From contig NZ_CP040818.1 of the NCBI RefSeq assembly GCF_005887635.2, positions 1,263,501 to 1,327,500 of the forward strand: a stretch of 64,000 nt of DNA. The letters run 5' to 3'. This DNA comes from Paroceanicella profunda. Lineage in GTDB: Bacteria; Pseudomonadota; Alphaproteobacteria; Rhodobacterales; Rhodobacteraceae. The notes under the pieces were generated by a model. The model did no database searches and had not been told where the DNA came from. It saw only the letters and a program-made list of their open reading frames with translations. Shown here in pieces: positions 53,091 to 62,571 of this stretch; the stretch's first letter is position 1; every line of letters begins with the position of its first letter. Position numbers and translations under genes: made by a program.

Positions 53091-54983
53091 ATGAGCAACA
53101 AGCCAGAAAATCCGTCCGAGCCGTTCAAGAAGGCGCTGAGCGACGCCACGCGTGCGCTCGCCAACGAGCCCGAGATGACGGTGACCTATTCGGTCGACCC
53201 GCCGGGGCTGACCAATGACGCGGCGCGGCTGCCGCAGATCTCGCGGCGGATGACCCGGGACGAGGTGATGCTCGCCCGTGGCACCGCGGACGCCTTCGCG
53301 CTGCGCCGCCGTTTCCACAACGATGCCACGCACCGCCGCTACGCCCCCACGGGGGAAGTGGCCCAGGCCCTGTACGAGGCGATGGAGACCGCGCGCTGCG
53401 AGGCGATGGGCGCCCGCGCCATGCCCGGCACCGCCGACAACATCGACGCCAAGATCGCCTCCGAGGCCCGGCGCTTCGGCTACGAGGGCATCACCGAGGC
53501 CGCCAAGGCCCCGCTGGCCGAGGCGGCGGGTTATCTCGTGCGCCATCTCGCCACCGGCCGGCCGCTGCCCGCCGGCGCGCAGAACGTGATGGAGCTGTGG
53601 CGCGGCTTCATCGAATCCCAGGCCAGCGGCTCGCTGGAGCGGATCGACGGCTGCCTCTCCGACCAGAAGGCCTTTGCCCGCCTCACCCGCAAGGTGATCG
53701 AGGAGCTCGGCTATGGCGAGCAGCTCGGCGAGGACCCCGACGAGCTGGAGAACGACGAGGACCCGGAGGAGAGCGAGGAGCTCAGCGAAGAGGACGAGAC
53801 CGAGGGCGGTGGCGAGCAGGAGCAGGACTCCGACGACCAGAACACCGCCCAGGACGACAGCGCCGAGGAAGACTCCGACCAGGCCCAGGCCCAGGTCAGC
53901 ATCGAGGACACCGACGAATCCGAGGCCGCCGAGGCGGACGAGATCGACGGCGAGCCCCCCTCGGAGCTGCCGCCGCCCAAGCCCGCTTCCGACGCGGACC
54001 CGCATTACAAGGTCTACACCTCCGCCTTCGACGAGGTGATCCGCGCCGAGGACCTGGCCGACCCGGCCGAGCTGGAGCGCCTGCGCGCCTATCTCGACCA
54101 GCAGCTGGAACCGCTGAAGGGCGCCGTCTCGCGTCTCGCCAACCGGCTGCAGCGCCGGCTGCAGGCGCAGCAGAACCGCTCCTGGGAATTCGACCTGGAG
54201 GAGGGGATCCTCGACGCCGGCCGGCTGGCCCGCGTCGTCGCCCAGCCCACCACGCCGCTCTCCTTCAAGGTGGAGAAGGACACCGAGTTCCGCGACACGG
54301 TGGTGACCCTGCTGCTGGACAATTCCGGCTCCATGCGCGGCCGCCCGATCTCCATCGCCGCCATCTGCGCCGACGTGCTGGCCCGCACGCTGGAGCGCTG
54401 CCAGGTGAAGGTGGAGATCCTCGGCTTCACCACCCGCGCCTGGAAGGGCGGGCAGAGCCGCGAGGCCTGGCTGCAGGCCGGCCGCGCGCCGGCGCCCGGC
54501 CGCCTGAACGACCTGCGCCACATCATCTACAAGAGCGCCGACAGCCCCTGGCGGCGGGTACGCTCGAACCTCGGGCTGATGATGAAGGAAGGCCTGCTGA
54601 AGGAGAACATCGACGGCGAGGCGCTGGAATGGGCGCACCGCCGCCTTGCCGGCCGCCCGGAGGCGCGCCGCATCATGATGGTGATCTCCGACGGCGCGCC
54701 GGTGGACGATTCCACCCTCTCGGTGAACTCGGCCAACTATCTGGAGAAGCACCTGCGCGACGTGATCGCGATGATCGAGAAGCGCCGCGCGGTGGAGCTG
54801 ATCGCCGTGGGCATCGGCCATGACGTGACGCGCTACTACCAGCGCGCCGTCACCATCACCGACGTGGACCAGCTCGCCGGCGCCATGACCGAGCAGCTCG
54901 CCTCGCTGTTCGACATCGACCCCCGCGCCGCCGGCCGTGCCATGCGCCAGCAGATTACCGCAGGTGCAAGGCGGGCGGGGTGA
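53091..54983 (+). CDS. cobT: Aerobic cobaltochelatase subunit CobT
   Basis: 630-residue partner of CobS. A helical N-terminal part leads to a strongly acidic linker at about residues 215-300 (runs of Glu and Asp such as [17 protein letters not shown]), then a C-terminal von Willebrand A-like domain with the metal-binding motif [11 protein letters not shown]. The form is typical of aerobic CobT. It ends 2 bases before a convergent gene of different composition. Confidence 0.95.
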   Translation: MSNKPENPSEPFKKALSDATRALANEPEMTVTYSVDPPGLTNDAARLPQISRRMTRDEVMLARGTADAFALRRRFHNDATHRRYAPTGEVAQALYEAMETARCEAMGARAMPGTADNIDAKIASEARRFGYEGITEAAKAPLAEAAGYLVRHLATGRPLPAGAQNVMELWRGFIESQASGSLERIDGCLSDQKAFARLTRKVIEELGYGEQLGEDPDELENDEDPEESEELSEEDETEGGGEQEQDSDDQNTAQDDSAEEDSDQAQAQVSIEDTDESEAAEADEIDGEPPSELPPPKPASDADPHYKVYTSAFDEVIRAEDLADPAELERLRAYLDQQLEPLKGAVSRLANRLQRRLQAQQNRSWEFDLEEGILDAGRLARVVAQPTTPLSFKVEKDTEFRDTVVTLLLDNSGSMRGRPISIAAICADVLARTLERCQVKVEILGFTTRAWKGGQSREAWLQAGRAPAPGRLNDLRHIIYKSADSPWRRVRSNLGLMMKEGLLKENIDGEALEWAHRRLAGRPEARRIMMVISDGAPVDDSTLSVNSANYLEKHLRDVIAMIEKRRAVELIAVGIGHDVTRYYQRAVTITDVDQLAGAMTEQLASLFDIDPRAAGRAMRQQITAGARRAG

Positions 54984-54985
54984 GA

Positions 54986-55618
54986 TCAGGTCCGGAGCCT
55001 TGTGAAGCTCCGGACGTCGTCCTCCGAAAGTACCTCGCCGCGAAAGCCCTGGATATTCCAGAGTCCATTTCGTCCGATCCGCGGGTCGGGATGCCAGAGG
55101 CCGAGCCAAATCGGGGAGGGCCGGCAATCCGGGCAGGCGGCTATGGTTGAGAGCATACGCTTCTCCCACGCCAGCCGATCCTCTTTTCCTCCCGATAGCG
55201 GCAGCACAGCGAAAGACATTCGCGCCCGCAGCTTCTGAGAAACTTCGGTTTCCACGGCCGTCATCTTCAATGGATCCACCCTATGGCCGTGCTCGGCGCG
55301 CGCCTTGCGGCGGGTGAGTTTCAAGTTCCATTGATCCAAGGCGGGGTCATTTCTCTCGGCAAGGATGGCGCGGCCGACATGCTTGCGGAAGATGCTCCGA
55401 TCCTTGTTGGGTTTGAGAAGGTGTTCGATCAGCCGCCCGCGGAGGTTTCCCTGTCCGGTGTGCGTACCGATTCGGACGATTCTGTTCCCGCCATGGGCCT
55501 CTTCGTCGACTTCGAAGACGGCATAGATGCCATTTGCCGGTATGTTTGCAGAACACAGATCCGGCGAAAGACGGGGCATCGCATCGAAAAATTGGTGCAG
55601 CAGCTTGCAGGCAGACAT
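54986..55618 (-). CDS. GIY-YIG nuclease-like protein
   Basis: 210-residue protein. The segment NGIYAVFEVDEE followed by RIVRIGTHTG, LRGRLIEHL and SIFRKHVGRAIL has the GIY-YIG order, with IGTH in place of YIG and the conserved Arg in RGRLIEH. A C-terminal half with cysteines (ACPDCRPSPIWLGLWHPD) is reminiscent of a small conserved protein family found near restriction or defence genes. GGAGGAG precedes the ATG. GC content is visibly lower than its neighbours, suggesting transfer. Nuclease activity is unproven. Confidence 0.7.
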   Translation of the reverse strand: MSACKLLHQFFDAMPRLSPDLCSANIPANGIYAVFEVDEEAHGGNRIVRIGTHTGQGNLRGRLIEHLLKPNKDRSIFRKHVGRAILAERNDPALDQWNLKLTRRKARAEHGHRVDPLKMTAVETEVSQKLRARMSFAVLPLSGGKEDRLAWEKRMLSTIAACPDCRPSPIWLGLWHPDPRIGRNGLWNIQGFRGEVLSEDDVRSFTRLRT

Positions 55619-55681
55619 GGCGCTCCTCCGTGCGCCCTCCCGCTCATGCTCCCAAGTTTCAGCTTACCACGAACAGGCCCC

Positions 55682-55981
55682 TCACCGATACCGCCTGCGC
55701 CGCCGCTTGCGTCGGATCACCATCATCAGGCCCAGCCCAAGCAACAGCGGGGCGAGGGGGATGAGCAGCGCGGTGGTGATCGCCGGGTCCCAGAGCCAGT
55801 CCGGGAACATCGCCTCCACCCAGGCGCGGGCGTCCGAGAGGCTGGCCGGGTTCATCTCGGCCCACAGGGTTCCGATGCTTCGCAGGTGCAGCGTCGACAG
55901 CTGCCCGCCGCTCTCCCGCCAGTCCAGCAGGCCCAGGCCGAGCGCCGCGAGGATAAGCACCAGTCCGAGACCCCGGGCCAA
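55682..55981 (-). CDS. Small membrane protein with TTG start
   Basis: 99 residues with two membrane helices (about 4-19, LGLVLILAALGLGLL, and 68-87, ITTALLIPLAPLLLGLGLMMV) and a basic tail RRKRRRRRYR. No ATG is available in the right place; TTG at 55981 has AGGAGG seven bases upstream and gives a complete first helix. Function unknown; the domain order resembles small membrane proteins of the order. Confidence 0.7.
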   Translation of the reverse strand: MARGLGLVLILAALGLGLLDWRESGGQLSTLHLRSIGTLWAEMNPASLSDARAWVEAMFPDWLWDPAITTALLIPLAPLLLGLGLMMVIRRKRRRRRYR

Positions 55982-56144
55982 GATTGTCCTCCTGCTGCAA
56001 CTGCGAAAACGCTAACGGGGATTGACCTGCCCCGCAACATGTCATCTCTCAGGGCTCCGGGGCCGCCTCGGCCCCCGTTCCTCCGGGGCAACCGCCCGGA
56101 AGATCCGCAAGAAAGACACGCCGAGACCCCGGGGAGGCCCGCCC

Positions 56145-57950
56145 ATGTTCCAGACCTTCGATGCGAAGACCACACCCGCCACCGGCGCCGCGCGGCTCGC
56201 CGCCTTGCGCGAGGCGATGCGTGCCGCCGGGGTGGACGGGTTTCTCGTGCCCCGCGCCGATGCCTTCCAGGGCGAGAACGTGGCCCCGCGCGATGAACGC
56301 CTGGCCTGGCTCACCGGTTTCACCGGTTCCGCCGGCCTCTGCGCCGCGCTGGCGGAGCGTGCCGCGGTGTTCATCGACGGGCGCTACACCCTGCAGGTGC
56401 GCGACCAGGTGGACCTCGCCGTCTTCACCCCCGTCGCCATTCACGAAACCGCCCCGGCGGAGTGGCTCGCCGGCGCCATGGCACAGGGCCAGGTGCTGGC
56501 CTATGACCCCTGGCTGCACGGGCGCGAGGAACTCGGCCGGCTTGCGGAACGTCTCACGCCGCTGGGCGTGACGCTGCGCGCGGTGGAGAACCTCGTCGAT
56601 ACCGTCTGGCCGGACCAGCCCGCGCCGCCCGCGGCCCCGCTGCGGGTGCACCCGGACGCGCTGGCCGGCGAGACGCATGGCGCCAAGCGCGCCCGGCTGG
56701 GGGCGGAGCTTGCGGCGGCGGAGGCGGAGGCCGCCCTCATCACCCTGCCCGACAGCATCGCCTGGCTGCTGAACATCCGCGGCGGCGATATCGCCCGCAG
56801 CCCCTACGCGCATGCCTTCGCCCTGCTGGGCGCCGATGGCCGGGTGAGCCTGTTCACCGACCCGGCCAAGCTGGGTGCGGAGGTGGCCGCCCACCTGGGC
56901 AACGAGGTGGACGTCCAGCCCTGGTCCGCGCTGGAGCCGGCGCTCACGGGGTTTGCCGGGCGCAGGGTCACGCTGGACCGGGCCACCGCCCCGGCGCGCG
57001 TCGCCGACCTGCTGGAAGCCGCCGGCGCGGCCATCCTCTGGCGGGCGGACCCCTGCGTGGCGCCCAAGGCGCGCAAGACCGCCGCGGAGCTGGACGGGAT
57101 GCGCAGCGCCCAGGCGCGCGATTCCGTCGCCCTCGCGCGGTTCCTGTGCTGGCTGGACGGCGCCGCGCCGCAGGGCGGGCTGACCGAGATCGACGTGGTC
57201 CGCCGGCTGGAGGCCTTCCGGGCCGAGGCCGGCGGCCTCACCGACATCTCGTTCGAGACCATCTCCGGCGCCGGGCCGAACGGCGCCATCGTGCATTACC
57301 GGGTCACCGAGGCCACCAACCGCACCATTCAGCCGGGCGAACTGCTGCTGGTCGACAGCGGCGCGCAATATGCCGAGGGCACCACGGACATCACCCGCAC
57401 CATGGCCACCGGTGTGGTGGGGGTGGAGGAGGCCTGGGCCTTCACGCTGGTGCTGAAGGGCATGATCGCGCTCAGCCGCGCGCGCTTTCCGCAGGGCGTG
57501 GCGGGGCGTGACCTCGACGCGCTCGCGCGGGTCGCGCTGTGGCGGGCGGGGCTGGACTATGATCACGGCACCGGCCACGGCGTGGGCGCCTGCCTCGGGG
57601 TGCACGAGGGGCCGCAGGCCATCTCCCGGCGCAACATGGTGCCGCTGGAGGCGGGCATGGTGCTGTCCAACGAGCCGGGTTTCTACCGCGAGGGCGCCTT
57701 CGGCATCCGCATCGAGAATCTCCTGGCCGTCACCCCGGCGGAGATTCCCGAGGGCGGCACTCGCAAAATGCTCGGATTCGAGACTCTGACCTTCGTTCCG
57801 ATTGATCGGAGGCTCATCCGACCCGATATGCTGGATGCGGCCGAGCGTGTCTGGCTCGACGCCTACCATGCCGAGGTCCTGGCCCGGGTGCGTCCGCGCC
57901 TCGACGCCGAGACCGCCGGCTGGCTGGATGAGGCCTGCGCGCCCCTCTGA
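56145..57950 (+). CDS. Xaa-Pro aminopeptidase (M24B family)
   Basis: 601-residue peptidase removing an N-terminal residue before proline, cytoplasmic. Three domains: two creatinase-like N-terminal domains and a C-terminal pita-bread domain. The two-metal ligands are visible as Asp (LLVDSGAQY), Asp (GTTDITRTM), His (GTGHGVGACLGVHEGP), Glu (SNEPGFY) and Glu (RIENLL). The start at 56145 has GGGGAGG upstream; the open frame before it is not conserved in character. Confidence 0.93.
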   Translation: MFQTFDAKTTPATGAARLAALREAMRAAGVDGFLVPRADAFQGENVAPRDERLAWLTGFTGSAGLCAALAERAAVFIDGRYTLQVRDQVDLAVFTPVAIHETAPAEWLAGAMAQGQVLAYDPWLHGREELGRLAERLTPLGVTLRAVENLVDTVWPDQPAPPAAPLRVHPDALAGETHGAKRARLGAELAAAEAEAALITLPDSIAWLLNIRGGDIARSPYAHAFALLGADGRVSLFTDPAKLGAEVAAHLGNEVDVQPWSALEPALTGFAGRRVTLDRATAPARVADLLEAAGAAILWRADPCVAPKARKTAAELDGMRSAQARDSVALARFLCWLDGAAPQGGLTEIDVVRRLEAFRAEAGGLTDISFETISGAGPNGAIVHYRVTEATNRTIQPGELLLVDSGAQYAEGTTDITRTMATGVVGVEEAWAFTLVLKGMIALSRARFPQGVAGRDLDALARVALWRAGLDYDHGTGHGVGACLGVHEGPQAISRRNMVPLEAGMVLSNEPGFYREGAFGIRIENLLAVTPAEIPEGGTRKMLGFETLTFVPIDRRLIRPDMLDAAERVWLDAYHAEVLARVRPRLDAETAGWLDEACAPL

Positions 57951-58053
57951 CCGGGGGGCCGCGCAGGAGGGGACGGGGCCCGGCCCGACGCCCGGGATTG
58001 ACGGTAATGTCACCTCCGCGTGTCAGGCTGGCCCGAGATTGGGGAGAACTGAC

Positions 58054-58401
58054 ATGATTACCGAGCGCAAGATCACCATCATCCGCAGCCCGGGCACCTG
58101 GGTGGTGCGGGCCGGCGGCGCGGTCATCGCCGAGACCCGCGATGCCCTGCAGCTCATCGAGGGGGATTACCCCCCGGTGACCTATTTCCCGCGTGAGGAC
58201 GCGGGCATGGCCTTCCTGGAGAAATCGGCCCACACCACCACCTGTCCGTGGAAGGGCGAGGCCACGCATTACGACATCGCCGCGCGCAGCGGCCCGATCC
58301 ACAATGCCGCCTGGAGCTACGAGGACCCGTTGCCGGCGGCCGCGCGGGTGAAGGGCTACATCGCCTTCTACCCGGAAACCGCCACCGTCGAGCAGGTCTG
58401 A
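58054..58401 (+). CDS. DUF427 domain protein
   Basis: 115 residues matching DUF427: VVRAGGAVIAET, VTYFPREDAGM, TTTCPWKGEATHYDI and AAWSYEDPLP are the conserved blocks. The fold is a small beta-barrel of unknown function. GGGGAG precedes the ATG at 58054. Follows the peptidase gene by about 100 bases. Confidence 0.9.
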   Translation: MITERKITIIRSPGTWVVRAGGAVIAETRDALQLIEGDYPPVTYFPREDAGMAFLEKSAHTTTCPWKGEATHYDIAARSGPIHNAAWSYEDPLPAAARVKGYIAFYPETATVEQV

Positions 58402-58422
58402 CCAGGGTCCGGCGGCGCGGGC

Positions 58423-58971
58423 TCAGGCCTCCAGCCGCCGGAACAGCCCGGGGTAATCGCCCACCAGCCCGTCCGCATCGACCGGCAGCTCGGCGCGAAA
58501 CCCGCTTTCCACACTCTCGTAGAGATACCGGCCCGCGCCCAGCCGCGTGTAACGCTGGCGCATGGGGGACGGGGTGAGGCCGGGCACCGGCAGGTAGGCC
58601 ATGCGGATCTCGCAGGCCTGCGTGTCGGTGAGGCCCAGCCGGCGGATGGGCAGGGTGTTGGTGAAGGGCGTGGCGGCGATGTCGATGTCGATGCAGCCGT
58701 CCAGCTCCGGCAATGCGGTGCCATCCCCGAGGCGCCAATGCCCGGCGCCATCGGCGAGGAGGTGCAGCTCCGGCCCGCCGAGGCAGGCGGCGACGGCGGC
58801 GCGCAGGCGCCATTGCGCGTCGATCTCCAGCCGGTAGCGCAGGGCGAAGCCCACGCCCTCCTCCGCCCCGATCACCAGGCTCTCGGCGCGAAAGCCGCAT
58901 TCCGTTCCGGTCAGCAGCAGGTGCTCCAGCCCGGTTCCGCTCTCATCGCTCCACCGCACGGTCCTGCGCAT
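58423..58971 (-). CDS. Putative glycolipid-binding-family protein
   Basis: 182 residues of the family annotated as putative glycolipid-binding (DUF1089): WSDESGTGLEHLLL, a GFALRYRLEIDAQWRLR strand region, GCIDIDIAATPFTNTLPIRRLGL and RYLYES are typical. Ligand and function are unproven. It is convergent with the DUF427 gene and lies downstream of fumC on the same strand. Confidence 0.82.
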   Translation of the reverse strand: MRRTVRWSDESGTGLEHLLLTGTECGFRAESLVIGAEEGVGFALRYRLEIDAQWRLRAAVAACLGGPELHLLADGAGHWRLGDGTALPELDGCIDIDIAATPFTNTLPIRRLGLTDTQACEIRMAYLPVPGLTPSPMRQRYTRLGAGRYLYESVESGFRAELPVDADGLVGDYPGLFRRLEA

Positions 58972-59054
58972 GGCATCGGCCTCCCCTCATGAGCAAGGTG
59001 AGAACATTCCGTAAACATGCGCGGGGAGTCAAGCCGCGCCGTGGCGCGGGAAGG

Positions 59055-59085
59055 GTCGGCCCGGCGGAGGCGCCGCCGGGCCGAC
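59055..59085 (-). terminator. Strong terminator hairpin after fumC
   Basis: GTCGGCCCGGCGG (59055-59067) and CCGCCGGGCCGAC (59073-59085) are perfect complements, 13 pairs with a 5-base loop, starting 6 bases after the fumC stop. On the minus strand CCTTCCC follows rather than a T run. Confidence 0.75.
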
Positions 59086-59091
59086 TGCCGC

Positions 59092-60498
59092 TCAGGCTTT
59101 CGGGCCGAGCATGTCCTTCGGCTGGACCACGCGGTCGAAGGTCTCCGCGTCCACGAAGCCGAGGGCGATCGCCTCTTCCTTCAGGGTGGTGCGGTTCTTG
59201 TGCGCGGTCTTGGCCACCTTGGTGGCGTTGTCGTAGCCGATCTCGGGCGCCAGCGCGGTGACCAGCATCAGGCTTTCCCACATGAGCTTCGAGATGCGCT
59301 CCTCGTCGGCCTCGATGCCCGTCACGCAATTGTCGGTGAAGGCGGAGGCGGCGTCGCCCAGAAGCTGCATGGACTGCAGCAGGTTGTAGGCCATCATCGG
59401 CTTGTAGACGTTGAGCTCGAAATGCCCCTGGGTGCCGGCGAAGCCGATGGCCGCGTCATTGCCCAGCACATGGGCGCAGACCTGGGTGAGCGCCTCGCAC
59501 TGGGTGGGGTTCACCTTGCCGGGCATGATGGAGGAGCCGGGCTCATTCTCCGGCAGCATCAGCTCGCCCAGGCCGCAGCGCGGGCCGGAGCCGAGCAGGC
59601 GGATGTCGTTGGCGATCTTGAACAGCGAGGCCGCCACCACCTTCAGTGCGCCCGACATCTCCACGATCGCGTCATGCGCGGCCAGCGCCTCGAACTTGTT
59701 CGGGGCGGTGATGAAGGGCAGGCCGGTGATCTTCGCGATCTCGGCGGCCACGCGCTCCGCGAACTCGGGATGGGTGTTCAGCCCGGTGCCCACGGCGGTG
59801 CCGCCCTGCGCGAGCGGATAGATGTTGGTGAGCGCGGCGGTCACGCGGCGGATGCCCTGCTCCACCTGATAGGCGTAGCCGCCGAATTCCTGGCCCAGGG
59901 TGAGCGGGGTCGCGTCCTGCGTGTGGGTGCGGCCGATCTTGATGATGTCCTTGAAGGCCTCGGCCTTCGCGACAAGTGCGGCGTGCAGCTTCTCCAGCCC
60001 CGGGATGGTCACCTGCGTGGCGGTCACGGCGGCGGCGATGTGCATCGCGGTGGGGAAGGTGTCGTTCGAGCTCTGCGACATGTTGCAGTGGTCGTTCGGG
60101 TGCACCGGCTTCTTGGAGCCCATCTCGCCGCCCAGCATCTCGATGGCGCGGTTCGAGACCACCTCGTTCGCGTTCATGTTGGACTGGGTGCCCGAACCGG
60201 TCTGCCAGACGACCAGCGGGAAATTGTCATCCAGCTTGCCGGCGACAACCTCCGACGCGGCGGCGACGATGGCGTTGCCGATCTCGGGGGACAGCTTGCC
60301 GAGCGCCATGTTGGTCTCGGCCGCGGCCTGCTTGATGACGCCGAGGGCACGGACGATGGCCACCGGCTGCTTCTCCCAGCCGATGGGGAAGTTCAGCACC
60401 GAGCGCTGCGTCTGCGCGCCCCAGTACTTGTCCGCCGGCACCTCGAGCGGGCCGAAGCTGTCCGTTTCCGTCCGGGTGCCCTTGCTCGTATCAGTCAT
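59092..60498 (-). CDS. fumC: Fumarate hydratase, class II
   Basis: 468-residue oxygen-stable fumarase that interconverts fumarate and malate in the citric acid cycle. Family signature [13 protein letters not shown] contains the catalytic serine loop; [21 protein letters not shown] and [10 protein letters not shown] are also intact. The start at 60498 has GGAGGAG upstream. Single gene with its own terminator. Confidence 0.97.
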   Translation of the reverse strand: MTDTSKGTRTETDSFGPLEVPADKYWGAQTQRSVLNFPIGWEKQPVAIVRALGVIKQAAAETNMALGKLSPEIGNAIVAAASEVVAGKLDDNFPLVVWQTGSGTQSNMNANEVVSNRAIEMLGGEMGSKKPVHPNDHCNMSQSSNDTFPTAMHIAAAVTATQVTIPGLEKLHAALVAKAEAFKDIIKIGRTHTQDATPLTLGQEFGGYAYQVEQGIRRVTAALTNIYPLAQGGTAVGTGLNTHPEFAERVAAEIAKITGLPFITAPNKFEALAAHDAIVEMSGALKVVAASLFKIANDIRLLGSGPRCGLGELMLPENEPGSSIMPGKVNPTQCEALTQVCAHVLGNDAAIGFAGTQGHFELNVYKPMMAYNLLQSMQLLGDAASAFTDNCVTGIEADEERISKLMWESLMLVTALAPEIGYDNATKVAKTAHKNRTTLKEEAIALGFVDAETFDRVVQPKDMLGPKA

Positions 60499-60595
60499 CT
60501 GCACTCTCCTCCTCGGATGCGATCCCAAGCGGTATACTGCGGCACACAGGCACAGGGAAACCGCAAATGCATCTTTTTGAGCCTATTCGCGGCGC

Positions 60596-61192
60596 TCATC
60601 CCGCCTTGCGGAAGGTATAGACCCGCGCCGGCGGCAGGTTGTTCCACACCCGGCGCGACCGGGTCCAGCTGAGGCCCAGTTCCGCGCGCAGCGCGCGGTC
60701 CACCGGCGGGCGGAACCCGTAGGTGAACTGCACGAACACGCCGCCCGGGCCCATGATGTCGAAGGCGCCGGAGAGGATGTCGCGCTGCACGCCGCGGGGC
60801 ATGGAGAGCAGCGGCAGCCCGCTGATCACCGCGCCGGCGGGCCTGTCGGGCCGCCCCGCCTCGCCGACATGGCTGGCGGATATGCGCAGCAGCCAGGCCC
60901 GGGGGTAGTGCGCCGCCAGCAGGTCGGCGAAGACGGGGTCGATCTCGAACAGGGTGAGGTCCGCCTCGGCCACGCCGCGGGCGAGAATCGCCTCGGTGAT
61001 CTTGCCGGTGCCGCTGCCCAGCTCGATGACCGGGCCGGTGCGCGGCCCCAGCCCGGCGGTCATCATCCGGGCCAGGTCGCGGGAGGAGGGGGACAGGGCC
61101 ACGATGCGGCCCGGTCGGCGCAGGAACTGCGACAGGAATATGCCGAGATGGCTGGGTTTTCCCGGCGCGGCCGGGTCGATCTGGATTGTCAT
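60596..61192 (-). CDS. SAM-dependent methyltransferase, phospholipid N-methyltransferase-like
   Basis: 198 residues. The SAM motif I is VIELGSGTGKITEAIL and motif post I is LTLFEIDPVF; SGLPLLSMP corresponds to the NPPF-like motif IV of the rRNA dimethylase/PmtA group. The N-terminal FLSQFLRRPGRIVALSPSS is the amphipathic helix used by PmtA to reach the membrane. It may methylate phosphatidylethanolamine toward phosphatidylcholine; an rRNA-methylase relative is the alternative. Confidence 0.8.
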   Translation of the reverse strand: MTIQIDPAAPGKPSHLGIFLSQFLRRPGRIVALSPSSRDLARMMTAGLGPRTGPVIELGSGTGKITEAILARGVAEADLTLFEIDPVFADLLAAHYPRAWLLRISASHVGEAGRPDRPAGAVISGLPLLSMPRGVQRDILSGAFDIMGPGGVFVQFTYGFRPPVDRALRAELGLSWTRSRRVWNNLPPARVYTFRKAG

Positions 61193-61334
61193 CGGTCTCC
61201 ATCCGCCGGGTGCCCGGTGTGGTGACCGCAGACCTAGGCAGCGGAGCGGGCCGGCGCAATCCGACGAAAGACAGGAATATGGCGGGCCCGGCCGTCACCG
61301 TCCTGTCACGAAAACCTGCGCGATTCGCGTGGGT

Positions 61335-61526
61335 TGCGGGGCACAGGCGCCGCAAGGGGCCCAAGATGCGGGGCAGCGGCCCCGCGGGGAGCCCAAGGCG
61401 CGGGGCGGGGGCGCCCCGGGGAGCCCAAGGTGCGGGGCGAGGGCCCCGAGGGGAGTATAGATTGCTGGGCAACAGCTCCGCAGGGGGCCGCAGTTGCGGG
61501 ACAGGGGCGCCGCGGACGGGCTCAGT
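61335..61526. repeat. Six exact-period 32-bp tandem repeats
   Basis: Units start at 61335, 61367, 61399, 61431, 61463 and 61495, all exactly 32 bases apart. Each begins with a form of TGCGGGGC and the first three end in CCCAAG; later units diverge. The last unit runs over the sspB stop codon (61522-61524) and a seventh start (TGCGGCGG at 61527) is in its coding region. Units contain short GC-rich hairpins. Confidence 0.88.
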
Positions 61527-61992
61527 TGCGGCGGAAGCGGTCCAGCCGCACGACGTCGCCGCCGGCGTGGTTTTCCTCGGTCTCGTCGTCGTCTTCGGTG
61601 GGTTCCGGGTCGTCATCCGGGTCGTCGTCCGAACCCTCGTGATGGTCGAAGCGCAGGCCGAACTCCACCGAAGGGTCGACGAACACCCGCACCGCATCGA
61701 AGGGAATCACCAGCCGCTCCGGCACGTCGCCGAAGTTCAGCGTGACGGTGAACCGGTCTCCCGCCACGGCGAGATCGTCGAACCAGTCCTGCAGGACGAT
61801 GGTCATCTCGCTGGGATAGCGCTGCATCAGCGCAGGCGAGATGTCCACGCCCGGGTGCGCGGTGTCGAACGTGATGAAGAAGTGGTGATCCCCCGGCAGC
61901 CCGTTTTCCGCTACCTCGGTCAGCACTTCCACGAGCAGTCCGCGCAGGGCGCGCTGCATGAGTTGGCCGTAATTGAAGCCACGCGAGGCCAT
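61522..61992 (-). CDS. sspB: SspB-family ClpXP adaptor (alphaproteobacterial type)
   Basis: 156-residue adaptor that hands ssrA-tagged proteins to the ClpXP protease. The body GLPGDHHFFITFDTAHPGVDI, RYPSEMTIVLQDWFDDL and VPERLVIPFDAVRVFVDPS matches alphaproteobacterial SspB. A disordered acidic linker (DDDPDDDPEPTEDDDETEEN) leads to the C-terminal VVRLDRFRRN, which would dock on the ClpX N-domain. The ATG at 61992 is best spaced from AAGGGGAG; 61998 is possible. Its neighbour is the tmRNA gene itself. Confidence 0.9.
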   Translation of the reverse strand: MASRGFNYGQLMQRALRGLLVEVLTEVAENGLPGDHHFFITFDTAHPGVDISPALMQRYPSEMTIVLQDWFDDLAVAGDRFTVTLNFGDVPERLVIPFDAVRVFVDPSVEFGLRFDHHEGSDDDPDDDPEPTEDDDETEENHAGGDVVRLDRFRRN

Positions 61993-62204
61993 CGTCATCT
62001 CCCCTTCGGGTTGCCCTGACCATAGACGATTTTCGGACGGAGGAAAGAGGGGGAGGGGCAGTTCGCGTGTACTAGATCTACCGTCTGGCGGAAAATCGCT
62101 CAGCGGCCCGCCGCCGATGGGGCTTCCGCGCGGCGCTGGCGCAGGCGCGCTCCGCAGCCGGCGCTACACCATTCAGAACGGAAATCCGGAGGAGGGAGGG
62201 TAGT

Positions 62205-62517
62205 GCAGGCTTCTGTTGCCAGGTGCCTGCGAACCCCGCCTGGCCTTGCTAGAGGACAGGGCTTAAGATCGGTTTTGCGAACAGCTTACGCTGCGAGCGC
62301 CACCGGAGCACGGTTGTCATTGGCAACTGTACATGTCGGACCGATAACGGTGGTACCTCACCGGGTAAAAGCAAACACCTTTAGACGTCCGTCGATCCTG
62401 TTTCGGCCCCATCGCCCGCCAATGAACGGGGTGTTGGTGGAGCCGCCGGGTACCGCCCCCGGGTCCGATCCGCGTATTACGTGCGCGTTTATCACCATAG
62501 TTCCCGTTGCCGGGAAC
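62205..62517 (-). ncRNA. ssrA: Circularly permuted two-piece tmRNA (tag ANDNRAPVALAA)
   Basis: Read on the minus strand, the acceptor piece comes first and ends in GGCTCCACCA (3' end at 62435), preceded by a T-arm CCGGG-GGCGGTA-CCCGG. A spacer of about 24 bases follows, then the coding piece begins GGGGCCGAAACAGGATCGAC (G1 at 62410). GGGGCCG pairs with CGGCTCC to form the tRNA-like acceptor. The tag frame 62324-62286 reads ANDNRAPVALAA and stop. A terminal hairpin GCAGGC/GCCTGC (62205-62230) closes the gene. The 5' end of the acceptor piece is approximate; a hairpin GTTCCCG/CGGGAAC lies at 62500-62517. Confidence 0.93.
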
Positions 62518-62571
62518 AAGCCTGATATAGTCCGGTTTCCCCCGGAATTGAAGGGGGAAACCGGAGGTTTC

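Noticed and set aside
61335..61526. Possible CRISPR array with a 32-base period.
   Set aside because: Units are contiguous tandem repeats without spacers.
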